Shown piece by piece: positions 24,298-44,439 of a stretch of DNA of 64,000 nt. The DNA is taken from assembly GCF_000003815.2 (NCBI RefSeq), contig NC_049991.1:19765764-19829763 (forward strand), written 5' to 3'. Each line of letters starts with the position of its first letter. Position 1 is the stretch's first letter. The position numbers were made by a program, and so were the translations under genes. Under the pieces are notes generated by a model. The model had not been told where the DNA came from. It ran no database searches and saw only the letters and a list, made by a program, of their open reading frames with translations. The stretch comes from Branchiostoma floridae (taxonomy: Eukaryota > Chordata > Leptocardii > Amphioxiformes > Branchiostomatidae).

Positions 24298-25761
24298 TGT
24301 GAGAGTGCCAAGACTTAGCTTGGACCCTGCTATGATGTCCGAAGTGATTGAGGCAAGGCGAAGTTCAAGTTCTCTCGAGATCGACTTTATTCACAACTCA
24401 ACTGGTGATGGCCGTCGCTGGTAACAATCAGAAGTACTCTTCACTCTCAGTTGGCAAAGTCCAGATCCTACTTTCTGTCACTGAAGTCCAAACTTTCCAG
24501 ATCTTTCCACAACTTCTTTCAGCACGTGGCAAAACTGCCACGGCCCGAGGCCGCTACCTTTCTCGGCACGAAACGACTGCTACGGCACGAAACTGCCACG
24601 GCACGAAACTGCCACGGCACGAAACTGCTGCCACGGCACGAAACTGCTGCCACGGCACGAACTGCACTCTCTGAATCGAGTGTCTCCTTTTTATCTTTTA
24701 AATTTTGGGTTGGGCCAAGACCAAATACGGCTAATCTTATGCGAATCTTTAGAATCTGATTGGCCCAGGAAACATGTAAATGAGGACTAATAACTTCTCA
24801 GAAGTCCGGAACTCAAGTGACATTGAGTGGCAAAGCGTAAGAAAACCAGTAAATTTCATATTAAAAAGCTCCTCGGAGGCTTCACCTGAGGGTCAGACCG
24901 GCGGGGTCGTGAACTTATGCCTCGGTCAGCCCTCGGGCTACTCACCCCCTTGGAACTGCTTTGGGCACAACCGGCCAAAACTTTATAATGCAAGTTCGAA
25001 TGCAGCTGTCAAACTTTCTGGACTGTACCAACTCTGAGAGAGGGAAGGAGCAACAGGTATTCTGACACTCTAGAACACTGTACATCACAAAGAAATCTTA
25101 TTAACATTCGAATCCGACTTCTGTCAGTCGCCATTGCTATCCTAAACTATGAGTACAACTTCTCACAACAATTCTGTCATGTTTCAAACGGGAAACGTCC
25201 CGTAGTTTCGCTAACATTGGAGTTTTCTATGTCGGTTACATCATCGATCGGTAACTAGGGATCCGGCGTGGTTACTAAGCTATACATCAACTCATCTTCC
25301 AGCCGGTCCGGGACTCTGTACATTCCATTCACAGTGACCGAGATATCGGACGTGGGATCCCAGGCGAAGGTGTCAATCAAACGGCTCCGGTCGAGTTACA
25401 ATGTTGGGCCATCTTAAGTCAAAGTCGAGACTAGCGCTACTACTAGTATTAGTCAACAACGTCGGTCACATAGTCAACATTCAATAGTTATCCTAACACT
25501 TTTGGTAACAAGTTCTGCGTGCGTTTGTCTTATTTACAAAGTTTCTTACTCCCGATCCTATTAACCTGGTACTTGACCTCTGCCGACTAGCTTAATTGCA
25601 GTGGTTACCTGATCTCCCACTGTGGGCCTTTCCCGGCCAGCTGACGGTGGGGTATCAGAGAACAGAGAGGACCCGGCCGTCGCTAGGCACATTAACTAAT
25701 TGCTGTCACTCTAGCCTAGGATACCAAACATCTTAGTCTAAACGGGATGGCCCCGTTTACA
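24298..25761 (-). repeat. LTR (5' LTR in element sense)
   Basis: 1464 bp, same sequence as 18568-20031 as far as I compared. In element sense it begins TGTAAACGGGGCC and ends CTCTCACA. Confidence 0.9.
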
Positions 25762-25783
25762 CAAAGGTCCCCAACCTGCAGCC

Positions 25784-26014
25784 ATGGCACTGCGACCGTT
25801 GACAAGACTCCTCCAAGCCTCTGTCACGGCCGCACGGCTTCACACTCCACCCCACAGACTCTCGTTGGCCAGTCCCTCTCAGTGCCAGACTAGTGGTGGA
25901 TACACTGAGACCGTTAACTTTAGACTCCTCCATACCTCTGCCTCTGCCACACCTCTTCACAAATCTTCGTTAGCCAATGTCAGCCATCACCACGCGCTAG
26001 TGGAAATTAGCTAA
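25784..26014 (+). pseudogene. TXN2 first-exon copy 4, internally duplicated
   Basis: Starts MALRPLTRLLQASVTAARLH and stays open for 76 codons. It contains an inner partial repeat (CTGAGACCGTTAACTTTAGACTCC). No donor that would join the thioredoxin frame is evident. Confidence 0.6.
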
Positions 26015-26077
26015 TTCCAATAATCTAAGACTGAAACCTGATTTTTCTCCAAATCTGAAGGTCCCCAACCTGCAGCC

Positions 26078-26180
26078 ATGGCACTAAGACCGTTGACAAA
26101 ACTTTTGTTTCTGTCGCAAGGCTTCACACCCCACCCCACAGACCTCCATAATAGTGAGTCCCTTGTCAGCATCAGAATAC
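26078..26180 (+). pseudogene. TXN2 first-exon copy 5
   Basis: ATGGCACTAAGACCGTTGACAAAACTT keeps the MALRPLTKL start, but the rest is shortened and broken. Confidence 0.6.
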
Positions 26181-26265
26181 ACTGGTGGAAAATTGGCTAG
26201 TTATAGTAACCAAAGACTACAACATGTCATTTTTCTCCTATTCCAAAGGTCCCCAACCTGCAGCC

Positions 26266-28163
26266 ATGGCACTAAGACCATTGACAAGACTTCTCCAAGC
26301 CTCTGCCTCTGTTGCACGGCTTCATAGACCACCGTTAGCGAGTCCCCATCTCCTCAGCGCGAGACAAGCCGCTCCGTTCTCCACCAGCCGAGTCCTGAGG
26401 TTTTCCTTCAACGTGCAGGACGAGGAGGACTTTAAGGACAGAGTCTTGAACAACACGAAACCTGTCATAGTGGACTTCCACGCAACGTGAGTTCATATTG
26501 TCCTGCATAGCAGCCTCTCTGGTAGCCTGACTAAAATCGCGCCCCTAGCGGCCGGCCCTACGATTGCCCCCTCCCTAGGGGGGAGGGGGTCATTAAGCCC
26601 AGCCGGCGAGAGCTTGTGTAAACACAGGCTACCTCTCTGGGCCTTTTTTTGGCTCATAATACACATTTTTGTTGGCCATTTCTTTTTGTACGGGACAGTA
26701 ATCAGCGACAACTGGCACAACAAGTACAAAAAGAAATGGCCAACAAAAGTGTATTATGAATATGAGCACAAAAATAGGCCCCAGAGAGCCTGCTATGGAG
26801 GCCAAGTTCTTATTCTCTATTCAGCATAAGTGATATACATGTGTCAGTTTCATGGAACTTTTGTGCTTTGGCTTGAGTTTGTGCTTGTGAAATTTATTGG
26901 AATTTCTGAGGGAACTACACCTTGAAAATCATACTTCCAGTTCTTGAATCCTGCCGCCAGGTATTCAAATTAAATTCCTATGATGTCAGCACAGTGAACA
27001 AATTGGAACCTGGTATCCTTGCTTACAGGAAATGTTCTTTAGGAAAATTAGATAGGATATTTAAAAGGAAAAGCTTACAAATATTTTTTAATGGCATATG
27101 TGACTTTTTATATGAATTGGTGCCCTAGTATTGTTTTCATTGTAATTACAGTGGAGCTACCAGTTGTGTAGTTCAGAACAATTCAGGATGCTTCCAACTG
27201 GACATCCTGCAAGCCCGTGCATTTTGAATAAAACTTGTCAAAGTTGAGAGAGGCAAACATGCATAATCAATGTGATAACATATAATTGTCAGATATCGTA
27301 ATGTTTTCTTTGTTTGTTTCTAAAACCATCACTTATTTGAAAAAGATCACCCCATCACACCCCCCTTCTTACAGATGGTGCGGCCCCTGCAAGGTTCTGG
27401 CGCCTCGTCTGGACAAGGTCATCTCAGCGAAGAACGGAGATGTGGAACTGGCCAAGGTCGACATTGACAACCTGCAGGAGATCGCCATGCAGTATGATGT
27501 AAGATATCCTAAAGCAAATTTATGTTTACCTTCATATTATTTTGCTCTGTTTCTTCTTCTTCGCCATACAAATAAGGTCAACGACCTAGGCCAGACAGCT
27601 GTCACCAGGGTTACAGTTAAGTAGCAGACATCCTGTGGTGCAGTAAGATATCCTCAAGCAAAGCATGAAAGTTCATCTGTGTTGGTAGAATCCATCATGG
27701 AAAAATGCTAACACTTTACTTCCAACACTGAATTAAACTATAGGGGACTTCTAAATTTTCGGTCAATCACTGTCGACCTTGTTCACAGAATGTCACCCTT
27801 CTATCCCCAGCAGTGACGTCAGGAACACACCACTTTTTGCAAGAGGGGGTCATAAGTATCAGAAATCAGTTTCACTGCTTTAGATACAAAATGTACATAG
27901 AAGGGTCATTCTGTGAATGAGGTTGACAGTGATTGGCAGAAAATTTAGAAGGGGTAAGTCCCTATGGTTTCCCCACACATACCTGTTTGTTTTGTGTTCA
28001 TAATACCACTTCTAGGCAATGAACTAAACTGTGTCTCCTCCCCTGCCAGGTGCGTGCGGTGCCGACGGTTGTTGGGCTGAAAGACGGGAAGGTTGTTGAC
28101 ACGTTTATGGGCGTGGTGGATGAGGACATTCTTGAGGTGTTTGTGGAGAAGCTGTCGACGTGA
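26266..28163 (+). CDS. TXN2: Mitochondrial thioredoxin (TXN2), complete, three coding exons
   Basis: Thioredoxin-2 is the mitochondrial-matrix disulfide reductase recharged by TXNRD2; it feeds peroxiredoxins. Exons: 26266-26486, 27375-27498 and 28050-28163, GT-AG with phases 2 and 0, giving 152 aa (human 166). The first exon encodes an Arg/Ser/Ala-rich targeting peptide (MALRPLTRLLQASASVARLH...) and the start of the fold (FKDRVLNNTKPVIVDFHA). The second carries the redox motif W75-C-G-P-C79 and the DIDNLQEIAMQYDV region. The third has the cis-proline loop VRAVPT (P120) and GxKDGK-VDTFMG. It is intact and presumably active. Start chosen at the last of the six repeated ATGs, because only this unit has a donor (GCAAC|GTGAGT) that restores the frame into WCGPC. 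Confidence 0.92.
26506..26797. mobile_element. Foldback element with a second MITE nested in it
   Basis: The outer inverted repeat runs CATAGCAGCCTCTCTGGGCC to GGCCCCAGAGAGCCTGCTATG, with inner arm TTGTTGGCCATTTCTTTTTG. A second element (26523-26631), with ends TAGCCTG and CAGGCTA, interrupts its left arm and is flanked by the 9-bp repeat CCTCTCTGG. It starts 19 bp after the TXN2 exon 1 donor. Confidence 0.8.
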
Positions 28164-28375
28164 AACCACTCGACAGCGGGGAACATCAAGAGCAAACATT
28201 TACATTTTAGAACCAAAATATGATAGTCATTATTTTTGCTGATGGAACCAAGATTATTGTCACACAAATGGAGAAGTAACATTAATGCCCTTGTTAGAAA
28301 AACAAGAAGATCAAATGGCCAAAAGGTCTGCAAACTCGAAAGGACATTTTTGACTGTAATTTACACCCAGAGTCT

Positions 28376-28554
28376 ACTCTCCAAGCAGAGGTTCAGCTCC
28401 AGCTATTTTTTAAATGTGTTTTAGGTGGTTTGCTTTTGTTTAGCATTCTATTTTGCCAGCCACGCTGGCGGATATGAAGAAAACAGTACAAAACAGACAA
28501 AAACGGCTAAAACATGTCAGAAACAGCCACAGCCGAACATCTGCTTGGAGAGTA
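28376..28554. mobile_element. MITE, CTCCAAGCAGAGGTT family, copy 3
   Basis: ACTCTCCAAGCAGAGGTTCAG at the left, CTGCTTGGAGAGT at the right. It sits about 0.2 kb downstream of the TXN2 stop, possibly in the 3' UTR. Confidence 0.8.
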
Positions 28555-31475
28555 CCCAGTGTCCTCTGGATCTTGTCACATGATCTTAGAGATTGGCTGG
28601 TGACCCAGGTCCATCCAATATGATGAGATGGATGGGCTTAGCTACATCTCTAGCAAAGCCCATCTCTGCAGTGATTTAACTTATCACCTTGGAGCTGCAA
28701 GTCCAAAGGCAGTGCTCACGGTAGTTGCCTTCACCACCTCTCTTTTATCTCAAGTAAGACAGGCTGAGTTGTATTGAGTGGCTACTACTGCTCTGGTGTA
28801 GGTACGTACATGTATCACAGGTTGCAAAGTGCAGTCACACTTTTTCAAAGTGCGGTGAAACAACTGCTCAAGGACCCTCAAGGGACTGAGGAACATGGTT
28901 GGTAACTGAGGAGTGATTGTTGCTTTAGAAAATAAGGTCGTAAGTAACTCTTAACTATTTGAAATTGGACAGTACAGTTCCATATGGCTTATGACTGGAG
29001 GGACTTGGCTATGCCTGGTATTTGGCTGGCCAAGTTTTACTGTAGATGGTGAAGTGACATGTGATTTCCTTTAAGAACTTAAAAAGATCGTCATATTCTT
29101 GTAAGAGCAGTGTTAAGTTTACTGGGACAGTCCATAAGTTCACTTTGAGGATTGAGTGACTGACTGTTACAATGTACATAATAAATCCCCTGGGTGGACC
29201 ACATGAAATGAGAATTGTTGTGGATTTTAACCATGATGTCTTTTCTGCCTTTTCTTGTAACGTTACTTGTTTTATGCTATCAAAATTGCAATATATGTAG
29301 AGCACCAGGCAACATTGCCGATACTGTAAATGCAGAAATGTTCGCGGTGGACTAATGTTCGCGATTAAAACCACCGCGAACATTTTTCTATAATGGTATT
29401 AGACTGCAGTGAGTGCAGTCTATGGTGTTACCGCGAACTTAAATCCACCGCGAAAAGTCTCTTTTCCCGCTACCGTGAAATTAAATCCCCGCAAACTTAA
29501 ATGCATTTACAGTATTATGCATCACACATATATGGCCCCCTTCGGTCGATATTGACCATGGTTGCAGTACTTGTAAAGGTCGCATGGTGTCCCCACTGCT
29601 TTACGTTTGGAATGTTTACCTACCAAGTTTATTATGAAGGAAGGCCATAACCTTGTCAAACTTAACGCAACATTGCAAGCAGATTCTGTAACTGATTGGG
29701 GGCTACAGAATTCTATCCAGTCGCTTGAGTAACCGTTATCATGCATATCTAACTACCTGGATGTACAATCTTCAGTTCATGGACGATTGGGGCTTTTGGT
29801 TGAGGTACTGTGAGTATGTATAAGGGTTTGGTTTCAACATGAACCTCACAAAACTCCTTACATCTTGATGGATGTAATCTCTGAGTAGAAGTAATTCTAG
29901 CAGTCTGGCTTGCTTTGGCAAGTTTTGCTGGAAGTGTCCGATTTTTACAGATACATGACTGGCGCAAACCGACCGTAGTTTGTTATGAAAATAAGAGTTA
30001 GGATAAAGTGAAACCTTCCGTTTTCAGCAGACGTGCGCACAACCTAAACAAAAAACGTACAAAACACCGCCAAATGTGGAAAAATGTCAGTGATGTCATT
30101 TTTATTAATTTACGACAACCCAGTCCCCGGTCTTTCTCTGACCTCCCACGTGGTGACCGCGTGTCCGTCCTTCCCTATTCATACTTCCGCCCACCAACAC
30201 CGGGGCTCTCATTCTGTCTTTCGTCCGCGGGAAACGAGGCGCACGAGACTCGCTCCCCGGTTTTCGACCCACCGCCAACCCCTTATCTCCTCCAATATCC
30301 TTAACATAGATAAACTGTAGTATTTGCTGTCACGTAGAGTTGTATTCATGATTAGTTTGTTATCATATGTTATGATGTTCAGTGCCCGTTCTACTGACCT
30401 TTACCGATGTTATGGGCGTGTTTCTGTGGAAAAGTACGAGAATAAATCTTTTCCCTTTGTTTGCCAAACGCGTTTCGACTCCAGTTGTTTATAGTTAATT
30501 GCGCTCAATATACGTCTAAATGATAACTGCTAACGTTGCATCTGCTTATAGATTGGTGAGAAGACCATCGGAGCGGATGTTCACCTTGATTAAATTCAGC
30601 ATCCCGAAGCCCTTGTCATTGTTCATGTATACTTTATTTAATAAATAGCCTCAGTCTATATACAAATGTACATGTGCATACTAGCGATATCACAAGAATG
30701 TAACGTTGCAATGTTGTGTGGTAACTAACACACACATATATTCATGTATTGCTTCTAACTTATCTAAAACATAGTTTCCATAATTAAGTCGTGAGACAAC
30801 TGCATACTTCGAAAAACTGTTGCACTGAAGTTCACGGGGATTTAATTTCAATCATGATATTGATTATGAGAATATGGAGTGTCCGCGGTGCGGTGGTTTC
30901 GCGTTCGCGACAGCACCATATATATGTAGTCCCGTATATTGCAATAGAAAAATGTTCTCTGTTGTTTTGTGTTCGGGTGAAGTGGCCATAAAAACCACGA
31001 ACATAAAAGCACCGCCAACATTTCTACATTCGCTGGATTTCTATTCTACCTAGACTGACTGACTAAAACAACTTTGAGGTCCAAAAATCGCTTTCAGTTC
31101 CACTCCTGTGAGGTGGTTTTACGGAAATACATGCTGCCGCGATTAGATCATACTGTGCTCCCATCAAAGGTACGTGTGCGTTACATGTCATGTGGTATTA
31201 TAAAACTGTTATATGATGTCCAATATCGGATGTTCTTTGGCCCAAATTCATGTAATTCAAAGGAATAATTTCGTACGCACTCACACACATACATATGTTA
31301 TACATGTATACATTTGATAATGCTAATATTATTTTTGATCTCGAGTCCTTTATAGTATAAACGAAGAATTTTGTTTGGGATTAATAAGACATTTCAAATT
31401 GTGTGCAGTCTTCTGGAAGATTGTCCTTAAACCTCCCCAAAGTCAATTTCAGTTTACGAAATAATAATCATATTT
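28555..31475. other. Intergenic, no gene recognised
   Basis: Between TXN2 and the first P450. Apart from the MITE at 29321-29515 I see only AT-rich sequence and short meaningless ORFs. A phrase near 29530-29565 (GGCCCCCTTCGGTCGATATTGACCATGG) recurs inverted near 57345-57375 (CCATGGTCAATATTGACCGAAGAAGGCC), so an uncharacterised repeat family has ends here. Confidence 0.5.
29321..29515. mobile_element. Foldback MITE (ATACTGTAAAT family), copy 2
   Basis: ATACTGTAAATGCAGAAATG and TTAAATGCATTTACAGTAT ends. It shares the CGCGAA-rich body with the copy in PIGX intron 5. Confidence 0.85.
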
Positions 31476-39515
<8,040 letters not shown>

Positions 39516-39551
39516 GGTGACTACTATCTGCCTCCCGACACGAAAGCTGCG

Positions 39552-39562
39552 CCTTTATATAC
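39552..39562 (-). promoter_or_regulatory. TATA box of P450 gene A
   Basis: Minus-strand TATATAAAG about 40 bp before the ATG at 39515. This implies a very short 5' UTR. Confidence 0.6.
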
Positions 39563-39569
39563 GTGTTGT

Positions 39570-41784
39570 AATCGGTGTCTTCATTGAGGGGGAGGGGCCT
39601 GGGATGTTTCGTAGCTTAGCGTCTTGACCGACTGGTGTCAAGAGTCGCCTTGCCTTACAAAGGTTTCACGTTCGCCCCGGGGCACCGCAGGTATCAGGGA
39701 CGATTCTCTGGGTCAGCCCGTCTGAAGGTTAGGTAAGGCTCCTTTTCCACTAGACGGCGATCGCGCTGCGCTCTCACTGCGCTCTCACTGCGACCTGAAT
39801 GGGATATGTGTATCCTTCGCTTTCACACTGGGTACATCAGAGAAAACGTAAAAGTGTGATTGAGGAGATAACAAAACACACAAAATGTATTAAAAAAGAA
39901 TTCGTTTTCTTTTCTATACAATTCGCTGAGCGATCTGCCAAATTTTAGGTCGCAGAGAGAGCGCGGCGAGAGCGCCGTCCTAGTGGAAAGAGGGTATTAA
40001 AAGTCTCTGTGAGACAGCCCCGTCTTACACGTGATTTTAAACGGCCTTGCGTGTATGTTTGGAGAACAATACCCTCACTTTAAAGTGTTGTCACGGCGTA
40101 AAATAAGTGTAGAAGGATACATCGGTCAGCTTCAGGCGTTAAACCTTCGCATGTAAAAAACGCACTTATCGGCAATAGTTGAGGTGACCCGGCCGGTATA
40201 AATTCGTAACTATAATGAAGCCGCATTGAACTAGCGGCTATAAAAAAAGCACCAAGCTTCATCCAAAGTACAACGCGTTGAGTTGAGCTAGAGAGGAAAA
40301 AGGGAAGGAGATAGACAGAGGAAGAGATAGAGTCACAGACTGAGAAAGTAGAGTTTCTGTTTGTGTGTGTGCTTTTGTGTGCTTGTGTGTGTGCTTTTGT
40401 GTGCTTGTGTGTGTGGAAATGTGTGTGTGTACTCGTGTGCGTTTGTGTATGTGTATGCGTGTGTATATATGTGTTTATGTGTGTGCATGTTTGTGTATGC
40501 ATGTGCGTTTGTGTTCGTGCTTGTGTGTGTGTGTTCATGTGTATATGTGTGTGTGTGCGTGTGTGTATGTGGATGTTAGGAGATGAATTTGTAACATGTT
40601 TACAACGCAACTTCTCGCACATACTGGCTTATCTCCGTTTTCTTGCCTCCTTTGTTTGTGTGATTCTCACTGGAGGCCAAACACAATCTTGACGCGTTCT
40701 TTACCACTTCAAGAATTCCTCTCTACCGCAGGCTGCTTCTCTGTGCCGAGGCGTTCGTCCTTGTGAGGAACTCACGCGGAGTGACCTGACGCCTCCTATC
40801 TGGGGGATCGCATGTACGTGTACTTGAAGTTGGTAAGTAGCAGCTGCGGTAACTGTATCTATATAGCCGGTATAGCCGCTGTTCGGCGTAAGACATACAT
40901 CAGCTTCGCAGGCACGCGGCGCGGCATCAGCTGGTTATATTACATCGAACGACCCGTCACACATAACTTTTGCACAATTATCTGCAAGCTTTCTTTAAAA
41001 CTATCCAGAGAAGATGCCCCTACTGTACTTGGTGATCACAAATTCCACTCTACGATATATAGTTCTGGGAAAGTACGAATTTTTGAACACATCAATCCTA
41101 GGTTGGTAACTCTTCAGCAACCAAAACTCTCCAGAGCATAAATGCCCCTGCAGTTCCAGAGCAACCTGCTAGGGGACCCAAACATGCACCGTATACCTTA
41201 TGTCACCGTGTTAAGCTATCCGTCACCGAAAAATCATGACCATAACAAATCCAGATCAAATGATTTCAGACTGTGATGCAGTACTAAGGTCACATACCAG
41301 AGAACCAAAAATTGACCTTGATCTTCGTCTTCCCAACATCTACCCACATACCAAATATCATTGTAATCCATAAATGGGGGATCGCATGTTCTGTACTTAA
41401 AGTTGGTAAGTGCCAGCTGCGGTAACGTTATACCGCCATCCCGAGGGACTGTTCAGCAACCAAAACTATCAAACGAATTTTACAGTGATAAAGACCTGCA
41501 TTTTGTAGATTTTATGTCGTTTTTGATTGTACATGAAGATATGCTTTTAAAACGCCAGTAGAAGCCGGATACTCCGTCAAACAGATTCATTTGACACGAA
41601 ATAGACTGTTTTACTGGAAGTAAAACGTTTCTGTTCAGAGGATTTCTGGATGGACCGTGTTGTTCAACCTACGAACATCACCGATCTTTAATGAACGAAT
41701 ATTTCACATTTTTGCCCCACTGAGCTACGTACAGATCACACGATAACAATCATATGTATGTTACAATGGAAACAATCATACATG
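39570..41784. other. Upstream region of P450 A, no gene
   Basis: Contains a 200-bp interrupted (GT)n microsatellite (about 40354-40570). A pair of related phrases, GGGGGATCGCATGT...AGTTGGTAAGT...CAGCTGCGGTAAC at about 40803 and 41385, indicates an imperfect direct repeat of about 580-bp period. Confidence 0.6.
40354..40570. repeat. (GT)n microsatellite, interrupted
   Basis: GT-rich tract broken by CTTT and ATG triplets. All ORFs across it are compositional artefacts. Confidence 0.95.
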
Positions 41785-43365
41785 TATTTTTGTTTCACAA
41801 AAATGAATTTATGCCTACCTTCTCGGCCGTTATAGTTATTCAGAAAGAACCCATAATCACTCCACACTAAATGTTTCTTGGTGGGAATACCAGCAACTTT
41901 TATTGACTGGCATAAAGCATAACAAAGAGGAGAAACTTTACAAACCAAAATGGAAATCATTTTGCACAAATTGTCATGCCTGACATATACGATCATTACA
42001 CTTATTGTGTATCTGAAAATGTTTTACAAACGTTGTAATATAACCCACAATCAATCACGATTTTTCCACCCGCCTACAACAAATTAGCATTCGTGCAAAG
42101 TTGAATATACTTGCAGCAAGAATGGTAAGGTTACTCCGGCAAAAGAAGAAATAACGATATGGGCTAACGAGTCCCACAGCGAAGCATAGAAATCACAGCT
42201 TGGCACATGAATAGCTATGTGCCCAAGTTAAGTCAGCTTGCCGCAATGTTAACAACAACGATAACAAAACAAACACTCTGGCAATATTACAATAACAATA
42301 ATACCCAGTAGAGCCCTGTAGTATTACACAGTAATCATTGCCAGGAATATGCTAAATGTTTAAATTTGACTATATTTAAATGTACCTCATGTCCTAACGT
42401 GTCTCAAAATCAAAGAGCCTGTGTCTAGGATACTAAGACCCAATAAGTATCCAGACATAAACAAGGAACAGCGAAGATAATATAAGTTGGCACTTGCCAC
42501 ACTTTAAACTTACCAGGTTATTTCTTTAGCTTTGAAAGCAACTATCTAGGAGTCAACAACCGGCTAATCAAATGGATAACCATAAGTATAAATATGAACA
42601 AATGCTAGGGAACTGAATGTACAAAACTTACGTAAGAGTCTATTATGGAGCAAAAGGTGTACATGTCACAGGTTCTGGGCATTTAATATACCGCGAGATG
42701 GTTATTAATATGATCTGTAAAGTAACAACGTGTTTCTTAGATCTTATTCCGTTCTCAGTTATGTTATGTCAACTGTATCTAGAACATATGTAACTATCCA
42801 TATAGCAAGTACGTTAAGGATAATAACACATATCTTGATAAACAACGTTAACACTTATGCAGATAATACATGGCCGTTCACCACTATACTATCACAAAAT
42901 TAAGTGTACTACAGTGTCATAGAAAAGTATGACCAGGAGAAACATGTTTTAGCAATCCTATCAATTGGATCTGTTTCAAGGCTGATGAAAGATGTAGTAG
43001 TTCTTGAATGGTAACCCTACATTCCTGCAATTTATCAAGGGACAGTCGTGCCCCCAATATTACTCAGTGTAGTAAGGTCGTTGTTGTTTTTGGATGAGTT
43101 TTTCTTCTGCCTGTGGTACTCCCACATCCTGATCCCTATCACTGGAAACTGTAAGATCACGTTCATAAGATGCGTAAGTGCTATCATCGAACATAAAAAC
43201 ATCAGTAATATAAGTGGGATAACATATGTTCAACTTGCTTACTGCTATACAATGAAGCGCGGTGCTAACTGTTACAACGATGGCACGTGCGCAAGACGTA
43301 AAATATCCCACGGGCAAACACCAAATGTAATAGTAACCGTCCTTAAAGAGGAAACCTAACAGATG

Positions 43366-43935
43366 TCTGCTGGTAACACTCCCAGCAGGCTGGTCCTACA
43401 TGTCCTTCACAAATCACCCCATTTGTAGAGCTGGGCAGTAGGCCTGCTGGTAACCTACCTAGCAGACTCGTCCTACATGTCCTTCACGAGTCACCCCACT
43501 TGTAGAGCTGGGCAGTAGGCCTGCTGGTAACCTACCTAGCAGACTCGTCCTACATGTCCTTCACGAGTCACCCCACTTGTAGAGCTGGGCAGTAGGCCTG
43601 CTGGTAACCTACCTAGCAGACTCGTCCTACATGTCCTTTACGAGTCACCCCACTTGTAGAGCTGGGCAGTAGGCCTGCTGGTAACCTACCTAGCAGACTC
43701 GTCCTACATGTCCTTCACGAGTCACCCCACTTGTAGAGCTGGACAGTAGGCCTGCTGGTAACCTACCTAGCAGACTCGTCCTACATGTCCTTCACGACTC
43801 CCACTTGTAGAGCTGGGCAGTAGGCCTGCTGGTAACCTACCTAGCAGGCTGGTCCTACATGTCCTTCACGAGTCACACCACTTGTAGAGCTGGGCAATGG
43901 GCCTGCTGGTAGTCTACCTAGCACGCTGGTGTTGC
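43366..43935. repeat. 77-bp satellite, about 7.5 units
   Basis: The unit starts CCTGCTGGTAACCTACCTAG and includes CGTCCTACATGTCCTTCACG and TTGTAGAGCTGGGCAGTAGG. Starts at 43443, 43520, 43597 and 43674 give an exact 77-bp period; edge units are diverged. Confidence 0.95.
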
Positions 43936-44439
43936 CCGCCGATGTTGATCTCGGTAGAACAAATGTTGCAGTAGGGGGAACAATTGAAGTCGTACTAGAA
44001 GGAGTGTGGCAATGACGGCTGAAGGTCCGTTACTTGTCACTTTGCGTACTTCCTTCCGTCGTTCGGGCTGGCGGTATCGATGGAACTCCGAACAAGGAGA
44101 GAAAATAAATCAAGTAATTGATGAAGAATGTTTCGACAAAGAAAATGTAATAACTGTCATGATTCAATATAGTATGTGATCGAATATATTGTGAGATAGT
44201 AAAATTCTATGTGATCACTGCAAGAAACATTAAAATAGTATACCTCAATGTAAGGTATAAAATCATCCTTCATATGTATAAAGTACAAACTTAGATGCAG
44301 ATTACCATATACGAACTATCACTCACTGGCGTCCTTAGGTAACTCACCATCAGGAATCCAGTCTGTTTTAGCGGTAGACTCTCATAACTCAATCTGAGAA
44401 TCTCAATCAATAAATAATTGAATAAGAGAATGGCCCGTG

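Noticed and set aside
40080-40622. 180-codon minus-strand ORF
   Set aside because: Mostly THTHTH-type translation of the GT microsatellite.
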